This document shows positions 11,761 through 20,346 of a stretch of DNA of 64,000 bases, piece by piece. Position 1 is the stretch's first letter. Each line of letters opens with the position of its first letter. A program made the translations under genes and the position numbers. Below the pieces are notes generated by a model that saw nothing but the letters and a program-made list of their open reading frames with translations, ran no database searches and had not been told where the DNA came from. The stretch is from Brevundimonas nasdae (GTDB taxonomy: Bacteria > Pseudomonadota > Alphaproteobacteria > Caulobacterales > Caulobacteraceae), in contig NZ_JAEPWN010000002.1 in NCBI RefSeq assembly GCF_016654005.1, positions 310,001 to 374,000 of the forward strand, written 5' to 3'.

Positions 11761-12246
11761 AGTTCGCCAGTTCCTGCTTGGTCTGACTCGTGGAACCAAA
11801 GATGCGGCCATAGTCAGCGACCGCATCCCAACCTGAAATGTTTCCTTCAGCCCCCCTGTCCGCTCGGGAGCATGGGAGCTGAAATCTTTTAGAAGAGACG
11901 TGGGCGGTTGCCCGTCCAGCCTCCGATGTCGAACCGTCGGAGAGCACGCCTCCTGAAATCCGTGACGCCCTATTGATAAGGCGTCTCAACCCCTTTGACG
12001 AACCCTTACCGGAGCGTCAAGGGCGAAGCGCCCGATTTCACTTAACGGGATACATGGAGTGAAGTCGTGCGCGACAGGCCTATCTGAGCAGCATCACGCG
12101 ACATTTTAATGATGTTTGGCCGAACTTCGGAGCAAGGATGTTCGAAAACGCCTGATACCGGAGAAATCGTTCCCCATGGCGTCAGATAGCGGCAATCGCC
12201 TTCCCCAAGCGTGGCGGGAGGGCGACCATTTCTGCTACGATTTTTA
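11761..12246. other. Gap without a gene; imperfect 22-base dyad upstream of exbB
   Basis: No convincing coding frame is seen. It must contain the exbB promoter, reading leftward. An imperfect dyad GACGCCCTATT/GATAAGGCGTC spans 11964-11985, about 200 bases before exbB, and could be an operator or simply a hairpin in the leader. A shorter AT-rich dyad lies near 12100. Nothing else is recognised. Confidence 0.4.
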
Positions 12247-12276
12247 GGAAAAACGCAACGACCTCAAAAGTCGTTG
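12247..12276 (-). terminator. Rho-independent terminator after tRNA-Phe
   Basis: Stem CAACGAC (12256-12262) with GTCGTTG (12270-12276), loop of seven; on the minus strand it is followed by CGTTTTT, a few bases beyond the tRNA-Phe 3' end. Confidence 0.85.
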
Positions 12277-12281
12277 AGAGA

Positions 12282-12357
12282 TGGTGCCTGGAGGCGGGTT
12301 CGAACCACCGACACGCGGATTTTCAATCCGCTGCTCTACCAGCTGAGCTATCCAGGC
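12282..12357 (-). tRNA. tRNA-Phe (GAA)
   Basis: 76 bases with encoded CCA. Loop TTGAAAA gives anticodon GAA. Acceptor GCCTGGA/TCCAGGC, anticodon stem GCGGA/TCCGC and a normal T-arm GGTTCGAACC are complete. Confidence 0.97.
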
Positions 12358-12420
12358 GCCGACGCGTCGTCGCGAGAGGCGGGTCTATAGGCGAGGCTTT
12401 TCGGCCTGTCCAGCGCCGTT

Positions 12421-12585
12421 TCAATCCTTTTCCACATCATCTTCAGCGCTCTCGTCCAGAGCGGCCGGAATAGCATAGGCGCCAGTGAACCAGCGCTGCA
12501 GGTCGACCTCGGAACAACGGCGCGAGCAGAAGGGCTTGTACTTGGGATCGGGCTCGGCCTTGCGGCAGATGGGGCAGGAAGCCAT
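12421..12585 (-). CDS. yacG: DNA gyrase inhibitor YacG (zinc-binding)
   Basis: A 54-residue protein. Two cysteine pairs bind one zinc: CPIC near the N-terminus and the spaced pair in FCSRRCSEVDLQRW, the hallmark of YacG. It then reads FTGAYAIP and ends in an acidic tail. In E. coli YacG binds GyrB and blocks gyrase. It starts three bases after the stop of the RNase E/G-like gene and follows maf, an order common in alphaproteobacteria, so it is the last gene of that operon. Confidence 0.93.
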   Translation of the reverse strand: MASCPICRKAEPDPKYKPFCSRRCSEVDLQRWFTGAYAIPAALDESAEDDVEKD

Positions 12586-12588
12586 GGG

Positions 12589-13632
12589 TCAGTTCTCTTC
12601 TATATGTCCGCGGCCCGCGGCGACGGCGGCGTCGCCCAGAACGCCCGCACGCGGCCCCAGCCGCGCCGCCAACGGTCCAGCGATGGCCGCCTCTTCCGGG
12701 GCGCAACGTATCAACAAACGCGGCGAAGCCGTGTCCGCCAGCATTTGACGACGCAGACGGCGCGCCAGGGAAATCGCGCGCGTCTGAACCGTGGGGCGCC
12801 CATCCGCGCCCAGCAGCCGCTCTTCAATCGGCGTCCGCCGCCAGGGCAAGGCGATCTGCAACAGGCCGAAACGACTGATCGGCGCAAACACCGCCTGAGG
12901 TTCATGGGCGAAGACAGCCCGCGCGGCCTTCAACTGCGCCTCGCCGTCCTGCCCGTCGCCGACCAGGTCGATCACGACCAGCCCGGCCCAGTTCCTGAGT
13001 TCGGTCAGCCGCGCGGCCTGGCGCAGGCCTTCGCGATTCGCGATCGCCCTTCCCTGTTTCGGGTCTCGTCCCGCCGTCGGCGCATAATCGATGTCGACCG
13101 CGACCAAAGCGCGCGTGCGCTCGATCGACAGGTCGATTCCGGCGCCGGCGAAGGCGTGCGCGCGGCTCAAAGCCTCGTCTTCGGCCTCGAGCACGGCGTC
13201 GATCGCTTCGATTCCCGTCACTGATTCCACGCCGGGCGCGAAGCTTTGCAACTGGAGCGCAATGGAGGGGGCGGGCTCCAGCAGACGCGGCGTCCCCTCC
13301 CCCGGCCCGAGGCGACGAACCGCCGCACCCTTTCCGCCGCGCGATTCGGCGGTGACGACAACCTCAAGACGCTGCCCCTGCGTCAGGCGGTCGTTGCGGG
13401 GGAAGGGCAGGAAGACCGGCGAATCGGCGCCGATGTCGACGAAGGCGCCGCGCAGGGCCGGATTGACCTCGGTCACGCGCCCGACGGATCGGGCGCCGAG
13501 GCGAGTCTGCGGGCAATCGCCCTCACGATGAATCAGAAGATGGGTGTAGCGGCCGTCCCGCATCACGGCGCCGCGCGTCTCACCCGGCGTTTCGTCGAGG
13601 AAGACCTCGAGATCGCCGCTCAGCGGGGTCAT
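12589..13632 (-). CDS. RNase E/G-family ribonuclease, short form
   Basis: 347 residues, much shorter than RNase E and somewhat shorter than RNase G. It has an S1-like segment (GRVTEVNPALRGAFVDIG), then the core with RALVAVDIDYAP and GLVVIDLVGD, where aspartates bind the catalytic metal. The two-cysteine Zn-link of full RNase E (CxxC) is not seen. It overlaps maf by four bases and is followed directly by yacG. It probably processes RNA, but a narrower role than RNase E is likely; another RNase E gene should exist elsewhere. Confidence 0.85.
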   Translation of the reverse strand: MTPLSGDLEVFLDETPGETRGAVMRDGRYTHLLIHREGDCPQTRLGARSVGRVTEVNPALRGAFVDIGADSPVFLPFPRNDRLTQGQRLEVVVTAESRGGKGAAVRRLGPGEGTPRLLEPAPSIALQLQSFAPGVESVTGIEAIDAVLEAEDEALSRAHAFAGAGIDLSIERTRALVAVDIDYAPTAGRDPKQGRAIANREGLRQAARLTELRNWAGLVVIDLVGDGQDGEAQLKAARAVFAHEPQAVFAPISRFGLLQIALPWRRTPIEERLLGADGRPTVQTRAISLARRLRRQMLADTASPRLLIRCAPEEAAIAGPLAARLGPRAGVLGDAAVAAGRGHIEEN

Positions 13633-14204
13633 GCCCGCCAGCCGACGCCGTTCAGCAGTTGGACGGCCTCATAGACCGGCAGGCCCATCACGGAGGGATG
13701 GCTGCCGACGATGCGTTGGATAAAGGCGCCCGCAGGCCCCTGGATGCCGTACCCGCCCGCCTTGCCGCGCCAGTCGCCGCTGGCGACATAGGCGGCGATC
13801 TCATGGTCGGACAGGGGTTTGAAGGTCACGCGCGTTTCGTTGACCCGCGACGACAGCTTGCCGTCCCGAATGACCGCCACGCCGGTGAAGACGCGGTGAT
13901 TGCGGCCCGACAGCAGTTTCAGGAAACGGGTCGCCTCCGCCTCATCGGCCGCCTTCTCCAGAAAGCGGCGGCCGACCGACACGACCGTATCGGCGGCGAT
14001 GATCACGGCCTCAGGACGACGGGCCGCCACGACCTGCGCCTTGGACGTGGCCAGACGCTCCGCCAGACGCGGCGGCGTTTCGCCTTTCAGCGGCGTCTCG
14101 TCGATATCGGCAGGGTCGATATGGTCGGGCTTGATGCCGACCTGCGCCAGCAGTTCGATGCGGCGCGGGCTTGACGACGCCAGCACAAGTTCAGGACGGG
14201 CCAA
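13629..14204 (-). CDS. maf: Maf-like nucleotide pyrophosphatase
   Basis: 191 residues, normal length. The N-terminal motif LVLASSSPRRIELLAQVG and the middle IIAADTVVSVGRRFLEKAAD with catalytic acid are characteristic, as is the C-terminal GKAGGYGIQGPAGAF. Maf enzymes hydrolyse non-canonical or methylated nucleoside triphosphates and in some bacteria act on septum formation. It lies 12 bases after infA and overlaps the next gene by four bases, so it is expressed as part of the infA-maf-RNase-yacG operon. Confidence 0.94.
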   Translation of the reverse strand: MARPELVLASSSPRRIELLAQVGIKPDHIDPADIDETPLKGETPPRLAERLATSKAQVVAARRPEAVIIAADTVVSVGRRFLEKAADEAEATRFLKLLSGRNHRVFTGVAVIRDGKLSSRVNETRVTFKPLSDHEIAAYVASGDWRGKAGGYGIQGPAGAFIQRIVGSHPSVMGLPVYEAVQLLNGVGWRA

Positions 14205-14216
14205 CTCGGCCTGTCC

Positions 14217-14435
14217 TTACTTGAAGCGATAGGTGATGCGACCCTTGGTCAGATCGTACGGCGTCATCTCAACCAGGACCTTGTCGCCGGCCAGCACGCG
14301 GATGCGGTTCTTGCGCATCTTGCCTGCGGTGTGAGCGATGATCTCGTGGTCGTTCTCGAGCGTCACGCGGAAAGTGGCGTTCGGCAGCAGTTCGCTGACG
14401 GTGCCGGGAAACTCGAGCAGTTCTTCCTTAGCCAT
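14217..14435 (-). CDS. infA: Translation initiation factor IF-1
   Basis: 72 residues, the exact usual length, beginning [19 protein letters not shown]. One S1-type OB fold: [20 protein letters not shown], then [22 protein letters not shown]-1 binds the 30S A site during initiation. A longer frame begins at 14474, but the MAKEE start at 14435 matches the family. Essential gene; an IF-1-like relative occurs at 46394. Confidence 0.97.
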   Translation of the reverse strand: MAKEELLEFPGTVSELLPNATFRVTLENDHEIIAHTAGKMRKNRIRVLAGDKVLVEMTPYDLTKGRITYRFK

Positions 14436-14538
14436 GCGGCCTCTCACGCCCGTCTGAAATGCGTTCAACCCCATGCCGGGCGGGCGCGTGGGGCGGAATG
14501 GAGGGGCCTAATGCCCGAAAACGTAGAGATAGTCGAGG

Positions 14539-15006
14539 TCAGCCGCGACGGTAGAGGGCGCAGAGCAGCGTAAACAGCCGCCTGGAGGTCTCATGATCGA
14601 CCACGATCTTGCCTTCCAACCGTGTCTCCAGCTGTTCGGCCCCTTCGTTGTGCAGGCCGCGACGGCCCATGTCGACCGATTCGATCTGGCTGGCGGACGA
14701 GCCCCGCAGGGCCTCGTAATAGCTGTCGCAGATCAGCAGATAGTCCTTCACCACCCGCTTCAGCGGCGTCAGGCTGATGGCGTAGGTGCGGGTGAACTCG
14801 GTCGCCGTGATGTCGAACACCAGCCGGTTGTCCTGCAGCGACAGCTTCAGCTGATACGGGCCGCCCTCGGCGCCGACCGGCTCGAAACTGTTCTTTTCCA
14901 CCAGATCAAAGATGGCCACGCGGCGCTCATGCTCGATCTCTGCGGTCGCCGCCGGGAGCGTCGCGGCGTCCAGTTCGACCGAGGAAAGTCTGTGAGGACC
15001 GCTCAT
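14539..15006 (-). CDS. UPF0262 family protein
   Basis: 155 residues of an alphaproteobacterial family without known function. Recognised by RLSSVELDAATL at the N-terminus, EHERRVAIFDLVEKNSF, then FDITATEFTRTYAISLTPLKR and IVVDHETSRRLFTLLCALYRRG at the end. Its start overlaps the DUF2948 stop by four bases. In many relatives hisD lies between these two genes and a low-molecular-weight phosphatase follows; both are absent here. Confidence 0.9.
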   Translation of the reverse strand: MSGPHRLSSVELDAATLPAATAEIEHERRVAIFDLVEKNSFEPVGAEGGPYQLKLSLQDNRLVFDITATEFTRTYAISLTPLKRVVKDYLLICDSYYEALRGSSASQIESVDMGRRGLHNEGAEQLETRLEGKIVVDHETSRRLFTLLCALYRRG

Positions 15007-15488
15007 GCTGCATCTCCATTATCCAGATGGACCTCATCCAGATGGGTCGGGGCGATCCGCGCCGGCCAGCGTTCCGAAATATCCGTCACCACGGCGTCCA
15101 GGCATTCGACATCGACCCGCAGGTCGCCGCCGCCCGCGAACATCAGGATGACCTTGCCTCCGGGCGTCTCGGTCGGGATGAAATCCAGCGCCAGCAGTTC
15201 CAGCGAGGCGTCCGGGCTGCGCGACAGGCGGCGGCTCTTGACCCCCTGCACGTCGCCGAACTGCATGGCGCACATGACGCGCGTGCCTCCGCACTCCCAG
15301 CAGAAGCGGCTGAAGGCGATGGTCAGGGTGCGGGCCTGCTTCTCCCAGACGATGTCGACAGGCCGCAGGATGGCGTCCTGAAGCGCGGCGGAAATGATCT
15401 GAAGATCGTCGGCGTCCTCCGCCAGCAGACGCAGCGGCTCGACCGGCGTGCTGGGAACAGGCGGGACGCCGTCGATATCAGTGCTCAT
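15003..15488 (-). CDS. DUF2948 family protein
   Basis: 161 residues: [20 protein letters not shown], then [27 protein letters not shown] and [14 protein letters not shown]. This family follows murA in most alphaproteobacteria; function unknown. The ATG at 15488 lies inside the last codons of murA (11-base overlap), so translation is coupled. Its stop overlaps the UPF0262 start. Confidence 0.9.
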   Translation of the reverse strand: MSTDIDGVPPVPSTPVEPLRLLAEDADDLQIISAALQDAILRPVDIVWEKQARTLTIAFSRFCWECGGTRVMCAMQFGDVQGVKSRRLSRSPDASLELLALDFIPTETPGGKVILMFAGGGDLRVDVECLDAVVTDISERWPARIAPTHLDEVHLDNGDAA

Positions 15489-16767
15489 CACCTGTTCCCT
15501 TTATCCGGCGAATCTCAGCCCCGCAGGCGCCGAGCTTTTCTTCCAAACGCTCGAAACCGCGATCCAGATGATAAACGCGTCCGACTGTGGTTTCGCCCTG
15601 GGCCGCCAGCCCTGCAATCACCAGGCACATCGACGCCCGCAGGTCCGTCGCCATGACCTGCGCGCCGTGCAGAACCTCGACGCCTGTGACGTGCGCCTCG
15701 CCCGCATGGACCGAGATGTCGGCGCCCAGGCGCGCCAGCTCCGGCACGTGCATGAAGCGGTTCTCAAAGATGGTCTCGCGGACCGTGCTGACGCCCTCGG
15801 CGGTCGTCATCAGAGCCATGAACTGGGCCTGAAGATCGGTGGCGAAGCCGGGATAGATGGCGGTCTCCACATCGACGGCCTTCAGCCGCTGTTTCGGGTC
15901 ACGCTTGATCAGCACGCCGTCGGCGGTGGGCGACACCTCGACGCCCGCCTCGATCATCTTGTCGGTCAGAGAGCCGATCAACTCGGGACGCGCCTTGGTC
16001 AGACGCACTTCCCCACCCGCCATGGCCGCAGCAACGGCGTAGGAGCCCATTTCGATCCGATCGGGAATCACCGACCAGGTCGCGCCGTTCAGCGACGACA
16101 CCCCGGTGATGGTCAGAACGTCCGTGTCGATGCCTTCGATCTTGGCGCCCATCGCCGTCAGACAGTGGGCCAGATCGCCGATTTCCGGCTCACGCGCGGC
16201 GCGGCGCAGAACCGTCGTGCCTTGCGCCAGCACAGCCGCCAGCAGGGCGTGTTCGGTGGCGCCCACGGAAACGAACGGGAACTCGATCTCGGCGCCCTTC
16301 AGGCCCTTGGGGGCACGGGCGGTCACATAGCCCTCTTCCAGTTCGATCTCGGCGCCCAGCGCCGTCAACGCCTGCAGGTGCAGATCCACCGGACGCGCGC
16401 CGATGGTGCAGCCGCCGGGCAACGACACCTTGGCCTCTCCCGTGCGGGCCAGCAGCGGCCCCAGCACGTTGAACGAGGCCCGCATCTGGCGAACAAGATC
16501 ATAGGGGGCGAAGGTCGAGGTCAGGTCCTTGGCGTGGAACAGGCTCTCCTGACCGTCCGCGCCGTCACGCTCGGTCACCTCGATGCCGAACTGACGCAGC
16601 AACTGCCCCAGGAACCGGGTGTCCGCCAGACGCGGCATATTGGTCAGCAATAACGGCTGATCCGTCAGGATCGAGGCGGCCATCAGTTTGATGGCGGAGT
16701 TCTTGGCGCCGCTGACGGGGATGTCCCCGAAAAGCTGGGCGCCGCCCTGAATGGCGATGCTGTCCAT
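15478..16767 (-). CDS. murA: UDP-N-acetylglucosamine 1-carboxyvinyltransferase MurA
   Basis: 429 residues, normal length. It adds enolpyruvate to UDP-GlcNAc, the first committed step of peptidoglycan synthesis, in the cytoplasm. The catalytic cysteine lies in [13 protein letters not shown], the fosfomycin target; the N-terminal [15 protein letters not shown] and the C-terminal [22 protein letters not shown] are typical. First gene of the leftward murA-DUF2948-UPF0262 unit with overlapping genes. Confidence 0.97.
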   Translation of the reverse strand: MDSIAIQGGAQLFGDIPVSGAKNSAIKLMAASILTDQPLLLTNMPRLADTRFLGQLLRQFGIEVTERDGADGQESLFHAKDLTSTFAPYDLVRQMRASFNVLGPLLARTGEAKVSLPGGCTIGARPVDLHLQALTALGAEIELEEGYVTARAPKGLKGAEIEFPFVSVGATEHALLAAVLAQGTTVLRRAAREPEIGDLAHCLTAMGAKIEGIDTDVLTITGVSSLNGATWSVIPDRIEMGSYAVAAAMAGGEVRLTKARPELIGSLTDKMIEAGVEVSPTADGVLIKRDPKQRLKAVDVETAIYPGFATDLQAQFMALMTTAEGVSTVRETIFENRFMHVPELARLGADISVHAGEAHVTGVEVLHGAQVMATDLRASMCLVIAGLAAQGETTVGRVYHLDRGFERLEEKLGACGAEIRRIKGTGDEH

Positions 16768-16884
16768 GACGTCCTTGAAGCGCGCCCGAAGGAAACGCCT
16801 CGGGGGGGATCGTTCTCTAGCAAGCCGTCAGCCGCTTGCCAAAGGGATGCGTGGGCCTGCGGCGATGACTTTGCGTTGCCGACT

Positions 16885-17079
16885 TCAGTTACGCGGCTTG
16901 GGCGCTGACGGCGTGCGCTGCGGCGCCTTGCGACGACGCAGGTTGTCGCGAAGGGCGGCGGCCAGACGCATGGCCTTCTCCGCCTTGGCGCGCGCCACTT
17001 CAGTCTGGGGAGTCGAATCGCCAGGCGCCCCGGAAACGGGATTCAGGGGCGTATCGGCGTCATGCGGAGGTTGAGTCAT
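16885..17079 (-). CDS. Small basic hypothetical protein
   Basis: 64 residues: an acidic, proline-rich first half then a basic helix (RAKAEKAMRLAAALRDNLRRR) and a Lys/Arg/Pro tail. It lies 117 bases upstream of murA on the same strand, and codon use matches the neighbours. No family recognised; the basic helix could bind nucleic acid, but that is a guess. Confidence 0.65.
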   Translation of the reverse strand: MTQPPHDADTPLNPVSGAPGDSTPQTEVARAKAEKAMRLAAALRDNLRRRKAPQRTPSAPKPRN

Positions 17080-17189
17080 GGCCGGATGATGCCGCGATGA
17101 CGGGCTATTTCCAAACTTTCTTTCGTAAGATCAAAAAGCCGCTTCCCTCCCCCGATCTGTTTGGCTATACGGCCGCTTCCTCAGTCGGG

Positions 17190-17264
<75 letters not shown>

Positions 17265-17276
17265 TCTGAGAACTGA

Positions 17277-17305
17277 AAAGGCCCGGCATTCGCCGGGTCT
17301 TTTTG
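17277..17305 (+). terminator. Rho-independent terminator after tRNA-Thr
   Basis: Stem GCCCGGC/GCCGGGT with ATTC loop (from 17281), then TTTTT; AAAAG leads in at 17277. Confidence 0.85.
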
Positions 17306-17433
17306 CGTTTCCGGGCCAAGGTTGCTGTGCGGCGCATCAGGGCGCGCCCGTCGTCTCAACGGCGATCTCAGCCGAGATTGCGTTTGGAACGGCTGCTGGC
17401 GTCGATTGTTTTGTTTGGGCAACGGAGAACACG

Positions 17434-17586
17434 ATGACCCAGCCCGACACCCCCTCGCCCGCCGAAATCGAAGAGCTTCAGCACGAGGCGGACGATCTCG
17501 AAGACCGCGCCGAACACGACGGCATCCTGCCCGACGAAGAAGCCAAGGGCGACGGCGTAGGAAGCGTGACAGGACTGGTGCCCTGA
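17434..17586 (+). CDS. Small acidic hypothetical protein
   Basis: A 50-residue protein with GGAG eight bases before ATG 17434. Strongly acidic (EIEELQHEADDLEDRAEHDG, then PDEEAKGDG), with a short helical centre and a GSVTGLVP end. Not recognised as a named family. Codon use and the good ribosome site support a real gene. It lies between tRNA-Thr and a convergent HxlR regulator. Confidence 0.7.
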   Translation: MTQPDTPSPAEIEELQHEADDLEDRAEHDGILPDEEAKGDGVGSVTGLVP

Positions 17587-17617
17587 AACCAGCGGCGCCC
17601 CAGGACTCCGTGGGCGT

Positions 17618-17998
17618 TTACTCGTTCGAGGCAAACGCGCGCCTGGCCTCTTCGATCTCAGGCAGATGGGTGCTCACCCAGCTGCAGATGCCCGTAACCA
17701 GCGCCAGCAGACTATGGCCAAGCGGCGTCAGTCGATACTCGACCTTGGGCGGCACCACTGGATAGACCTTTCGGCTTATCAGTCCGTCACGCTCCAGCTG
17801 ACGCAGGGTCTTGGTCAGCATCTTCTGACTGACGCCCTCGATGGAATCGCGCAGTTCCGTGAACCGCATCTGCTCGCTCTGCCCCAAGGTGGCGATGATG
17901 AGCAGGGTCCATTTATCACCGATCCGGTCGATCATCTCGCGGGCCAGAGCCCGGTCTTCGTCGCCAATCTGCACGGGAATTTCGTTGATGGGGCGCAT
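17618..17998 (-). CDS. HxlR-family transcriptional regulator
   Basis: 126 residues with one winged helix-turn-helix of the HxlR type: IGDKWTLLIIATLG, RFTELRDSIEGVSQKMLTKTLRQLERDGLI, then the wing KVEYRLTPLGHSL. Dimeric repressors of this family often control divergent oxidoreductase genes and respond to quinones or aldehydes. It is divergent from such a gene. ATG 17998 is preferred; a TTG at 18028 would place the palindrome at 18000-18015 inside the gene. No conserved N-terminal cysteine is seen in the ATG form. Confidence 0.9.
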   Translation of the reverse strand: MRPINEIPVQIGDEDRALAREMIDRIGDKWTLLIIATLGQSEQMRFTELRDSIEGVSQKMLTKTLRQLERDGLISRKVYPVVPPKVEYRLTPLGHSLLALVTGICSWVSTHLPEIEEARRAFASNE

Positions 17999-17999
17999 G

Positions 18000-18102
18000 G
18001 TTTCCACGTGGAAACAGTACCACTTCAAAGTGCCTTCTTCCTAGAAGAAACTCACTCTCCTACGGTTACAGACACCACCAATGGATACTCTATCTCCATT
18101 GG
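18000..18102. promoter_or_regulatory. Divergent promoter region with several dyads (candidate HxlR operators)
   Basis: Four inverted repeats lie between the divergent genes: GTTTCCACGTGGAAAC (18000-18015, perfect), CACTTCAAAGTG (18021-18032), TTCTTCCTAGAAGAA (18035-18049) and CCAATGGA...TCCATTGG (18078-18102, nine-base spacer). CACTT-N2-AAGTG has the form reported for HxlR-type sites. Which one is bound cannot be told from sequence. Confidence 0.55.
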
Positions 18103-18133
18103 CGACATTTTTGACCGATAAGGATGTAATGAG

Positions 18134-19057
18134 ATGCGTGCCTTAGTTGCGACCGGAAATGCGGATCGATTGGTTGAACTGACCAATGCCGATGAGCCTG
18201 CGCTCGCCCACGACGAACTGCTGGTTTCCGTCGAAGCCTTCTCCCTCAACCGACCCGATTTCCTGTGGCTATCCGTCCCTAACCCGCAATGGCGCGTCGG
18301 CATCGACTTCGCTGGCAAGGTGATCCAGGCGGCGGCCGACGGCCATGGGCCAGCCGTTGGCGAACGGGTCATGGTTCACGCGCCTGATGGCGGCGGCGGC
18401 GCAGAGCTTGCGACCGCAAAACCGCAGTTCACCACCACGATTCCCGCCAATGTCAGTTCAGAAACCGCCGCCGCCCTGCCCCTAGCGGGTCTGGTCGCCT
18501 TGCGCCTGGTGCGTGAGGCCGCCATCAGGAAAGGCCAGCGCGTCTTGATCACCGGCGCAACCGGGGGCGTGGGGCACTTCGCTGTCGAACTGGCGTTGAA
18601 CGCGGGAGCGTCCGTCACCGCACTGGCCCGCCCCGGAGAACCGGTCGACACCCTGATCCAGCGCGGCGCCCAGGTGATCTATTCGCTCGATGAGACGACT
18701 GAGCCATTCGAGACCATTCTCGAATCGATCGGGGGCGGCGTGCTGACGCAGGCCTTCGCCAAACTGACGCGCAAGGGCACGATTCTGTGGTTCGGCGCCG
18801 CCAGCGGCCAGCCTGCCCAGATCGACTTTTTCAGCTTCTTCCCTGATCGATCCAGCATGACGCTCAAACACTTCGTCTACAGCGAGGTCGAGGGCGACGA
18901 CGCCGCAGACCTGCAAGAGCTGGTCACCCTGGTCGCGAAGGGCGTGTTGAACCCACACATCTCAAGGATCGAGGACTGGAGCCAGACCAGCGAAGTCCTG
19001 AAATCAATTCAAACAGGGTCCCTGACCGGCAAGGCGGTTCTGACAGTCAAGACGTGA
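18134..19057 (+). CDS. Zinc-independent quinone oxidoreductase-like MDR protein
   Basis: 307 residues of the medium-chain dehydrogenase/reductase superfamily, quinone oxidoreductase branch. An N-terminal GroES-like domain (DELLVSVEAFSLNRPDFLWL) is followed by a Rossmann domain with the NADPH loop VLITGATGGVGHFAVELAL. The zinc-binding Cys/His set of alcohol dehydrogenases is missing. AAGGA at 18119-18123 precedes ATG 18134. Divergent from the HxlR gene, which probably represses it; likely detoxifies quinones or enones. Confidence 0.9.
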   Translation: MRALVATGNADRLVELTNADEPALAHDELLVSVEAFSLNRPDFLWLSVPNPQWRVGIDFAGKVIQAAADGHGPAVGERVMVHAPDGGGGAELATAKPQFTTTIPANVSSETAAALPLAGLVALRLVREAAIRKGQRVLITGATGGVGHFAVELALNAGASVTALARPGEPVDTLIQRGAQVIYSLDETTEPFETILESIGGGVLTQAFAKLTRKGTILWFGAASGQPAQIDFFSFFPDRSSMTLKHFVYSEVEGDDAADLQELVTLVAKGVLNPHISRIEDWSQTSEVLKSIQTGSLTGKAVLTVKT

Positions 19058-19099
19058 CATCAACCCGCAACGAACGTCACGGCCGCCATCCCTGGATGC

Positions 19100-19705
19100 T
19101 CAATAGGGCGGAAAGAACGGCCGGTCGCGGCGTTCGTCCTTGTCGCCGTCCTTGCTCCAGCTCAGGCCCACCGACACGGTGCGGCTGGTGGAGTCCTCGA
19201 CGCGGTAACGGCCCATGCCATAGCCGGGATAGTAGCCTGGGCGTCCATACCAGCCCGGCGCGCCATACAAGCCCGGCGAACCATACAAGCCCGGCGAACC
19301 ATACAGCCCCGGCATGCCCCAATAGTCGTTCTTGCCCTCACGATAGGCCAGATCCAGACGACCATTCTCGCCAAGGGGCAGAGAAACCGCCGCCCCATAG
19401 TTGCGATAGCCGCCGGTGCCGATTCCCGCTTCGACCATGCCGTGCATCTTGCGCTCAGGCGCCGGACCGGAATCGACCGGTTCGTCGAAGCTGGCGCCCG
19501 GCGTACGCGAGGCGATCCAGTTCTGGATCTGCTGTTCTGTCGTCAGGCCGTGCGGCGCCGCATCCTGGGCGGTCGGAACCGCCACGGCGACAGCGGAAGG
19601 CGCGGCCATCGCCGCCGCCACGTCCAGGGCGTTCGAAGGCGCGGTGGCCACCACCCCGTCAGGGTCGGTCAGGGCCACAACTGCAAGCAGGCCGGCGATC
19701 AACAT
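19100..19705 (-). CDS. Secreted protein with Gly-Leu-Tyr-Gly repeats, hypothetical
   Basis: 201 residues. The N-terminus (LIAGLLAVVAL) looks like a short signal or anchor. After an Ala/Pro/Val-rich stretch comes MVEAGIGTGGYRNYGAAVSLPLGENGRLDLAYREG, beta-strand-like, then a Gly/Tyr/Pro repeat zone at about residues 131-165 (PGLYGS twice, PGLYGA, PGWYGR, PGYYPGYG) and a final strand SRTVSVGLSWSKD. The strand pattern with a C-terminal aromatic strand suggests an outer-membrane or surface protein. Family not recognised. Confidence 0.7.
   Translation of the reverse strand: MLIAGLLAVVALTDPDGVVATAPSNALDVAAAMAAPSAVAVAVPTAQDAAPHGLTTEQQIQNWIASRTPGASFDEPVDSGPAPERKMHGMVEAGIGTGGYRNYGAAVSLPLGENGRLDLAYREGKNDYWGMPGLYGSPGLYGSPGLYGAPGWYGRPGYYPGYGMGRYRVEDSTSRTVSVGLSWSKDGDKDERRDRPFFPPY
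19211..19315 (-). repeat. Tandem 18-base repeats inside the Gly-Tyr-Pro protein
   Basis: Successive near-identical 18-base units (on the plus strand AGCCCGGCGAACCATACA) encode PGLYGS-type hexapeptides; three are almost exact (about 19262-19313) and the rest have drifted. Copy-number change keeps the frame. Confidence 0.75.
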
Positions 19706-19753
19706 GGGAACGTCTCCTTCAGGCGCATCCTAGCACAGCGATTAAGGCCAAGG

Positions 19754-20248
19754 TCAGGCCGTTCCGTCACCCCGATGCAGCGGATCAGGCAACGCCTCAC
19801 CTTCTGCAACAAAAGTCAGCGCTACCGAGTTGATGCAGTAGCGATTTCCTGTCGGCGGGGGGCCGTCAGGAAAAACATGGCCCTGGTGGCTGCCGCAGCG
19901 GGCGCACTGGGTCTCGACGCGGATCATGCCGTAGCTGGTGTCCCGGATCGCATGAACATGGCTCTCGTCCACCGGCTTGGTGAAGCTGGGCCAGCCTGTG
20001 CCGCTCTCGAACTTGGTCGCGCTGCGGAATAGCGGCAGACCGCATTCGCGGCAGCAGAAGACGCCGACGCGCTTTTCGCCCAGCAAGGTGCCGCAGAAGG
20101 GGGCCTCGGTGCCGTGAGACAGCAGCACGCGCTTCTCTTCGGCGTCCAAGTCCGCTTCCAGCCGCGCACGCTCTTCGTCATTGGGCGGCGTCAGGTCGAA
20201 GCCCGAGGGCGAGCGCAGATCGTCGTGGGGTGTGGCGGTGTCGGTCAT
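19754..20248 (-). CDS. msrB: Peptide-methionine (R)-S-oxide reductase MsrB
   Basis: 164 residues. It repairs the R form of oxidised methionine. Two CxxC zinc pairs (CRECG and CARCG) and the catalytic RYCINSVAL with the nucleophilic Cys are present; GTGWPSF and [12 protein letters not shown] are classic. A further Cys pair region at FCGTLL and FCC may include the resolving Cys. The start is taken at 20248 ([10 protein letters not shown]); the frame extends further but without family match. No signal peptide, so cytoplasmic. Confidence 0.95.
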   Translation of the reverse strand: MTDTATPHDDLRSPSGFDLTPPNDEERARLEADLDAEEKRVLLSHGTEAPFCGTLLGEKRVGVFCCRECGLPLFRSATKFESGTGWPSFTKPVDESHVHAIRDTSYGMIRVETQCARCGSHQGHVFPDGPPPTGNRYCINSVALTFVAEGEALPDPLHRGDGTA

Positions 20249-20264
20249 GGTTCTCAAATGGGAA

Positions 20265-20297
20265 GGGCCGGGCCGAGGTTCCACCCCTGCCCGGCCC
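20265..20297 (-). terminator. GC hairpin between the S41-like gene and msrB
   Basis: Strong stem GGGCCGGGC/GCCCGGCCC (20265-20274 with 20289-20297) downstream of the S41-like stop and just upstream of msrB on the minus strand. The T-tract is poor (TTCCCATTT), so it may only attenuate or protect mRNA ends. Confidence 0.45.
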
Positions 20298-20346
20298 GGA
20301 TTGGCTGAAGTTCAAACCCGATCCGCTCAGGGCGGACCAGCGCCCC

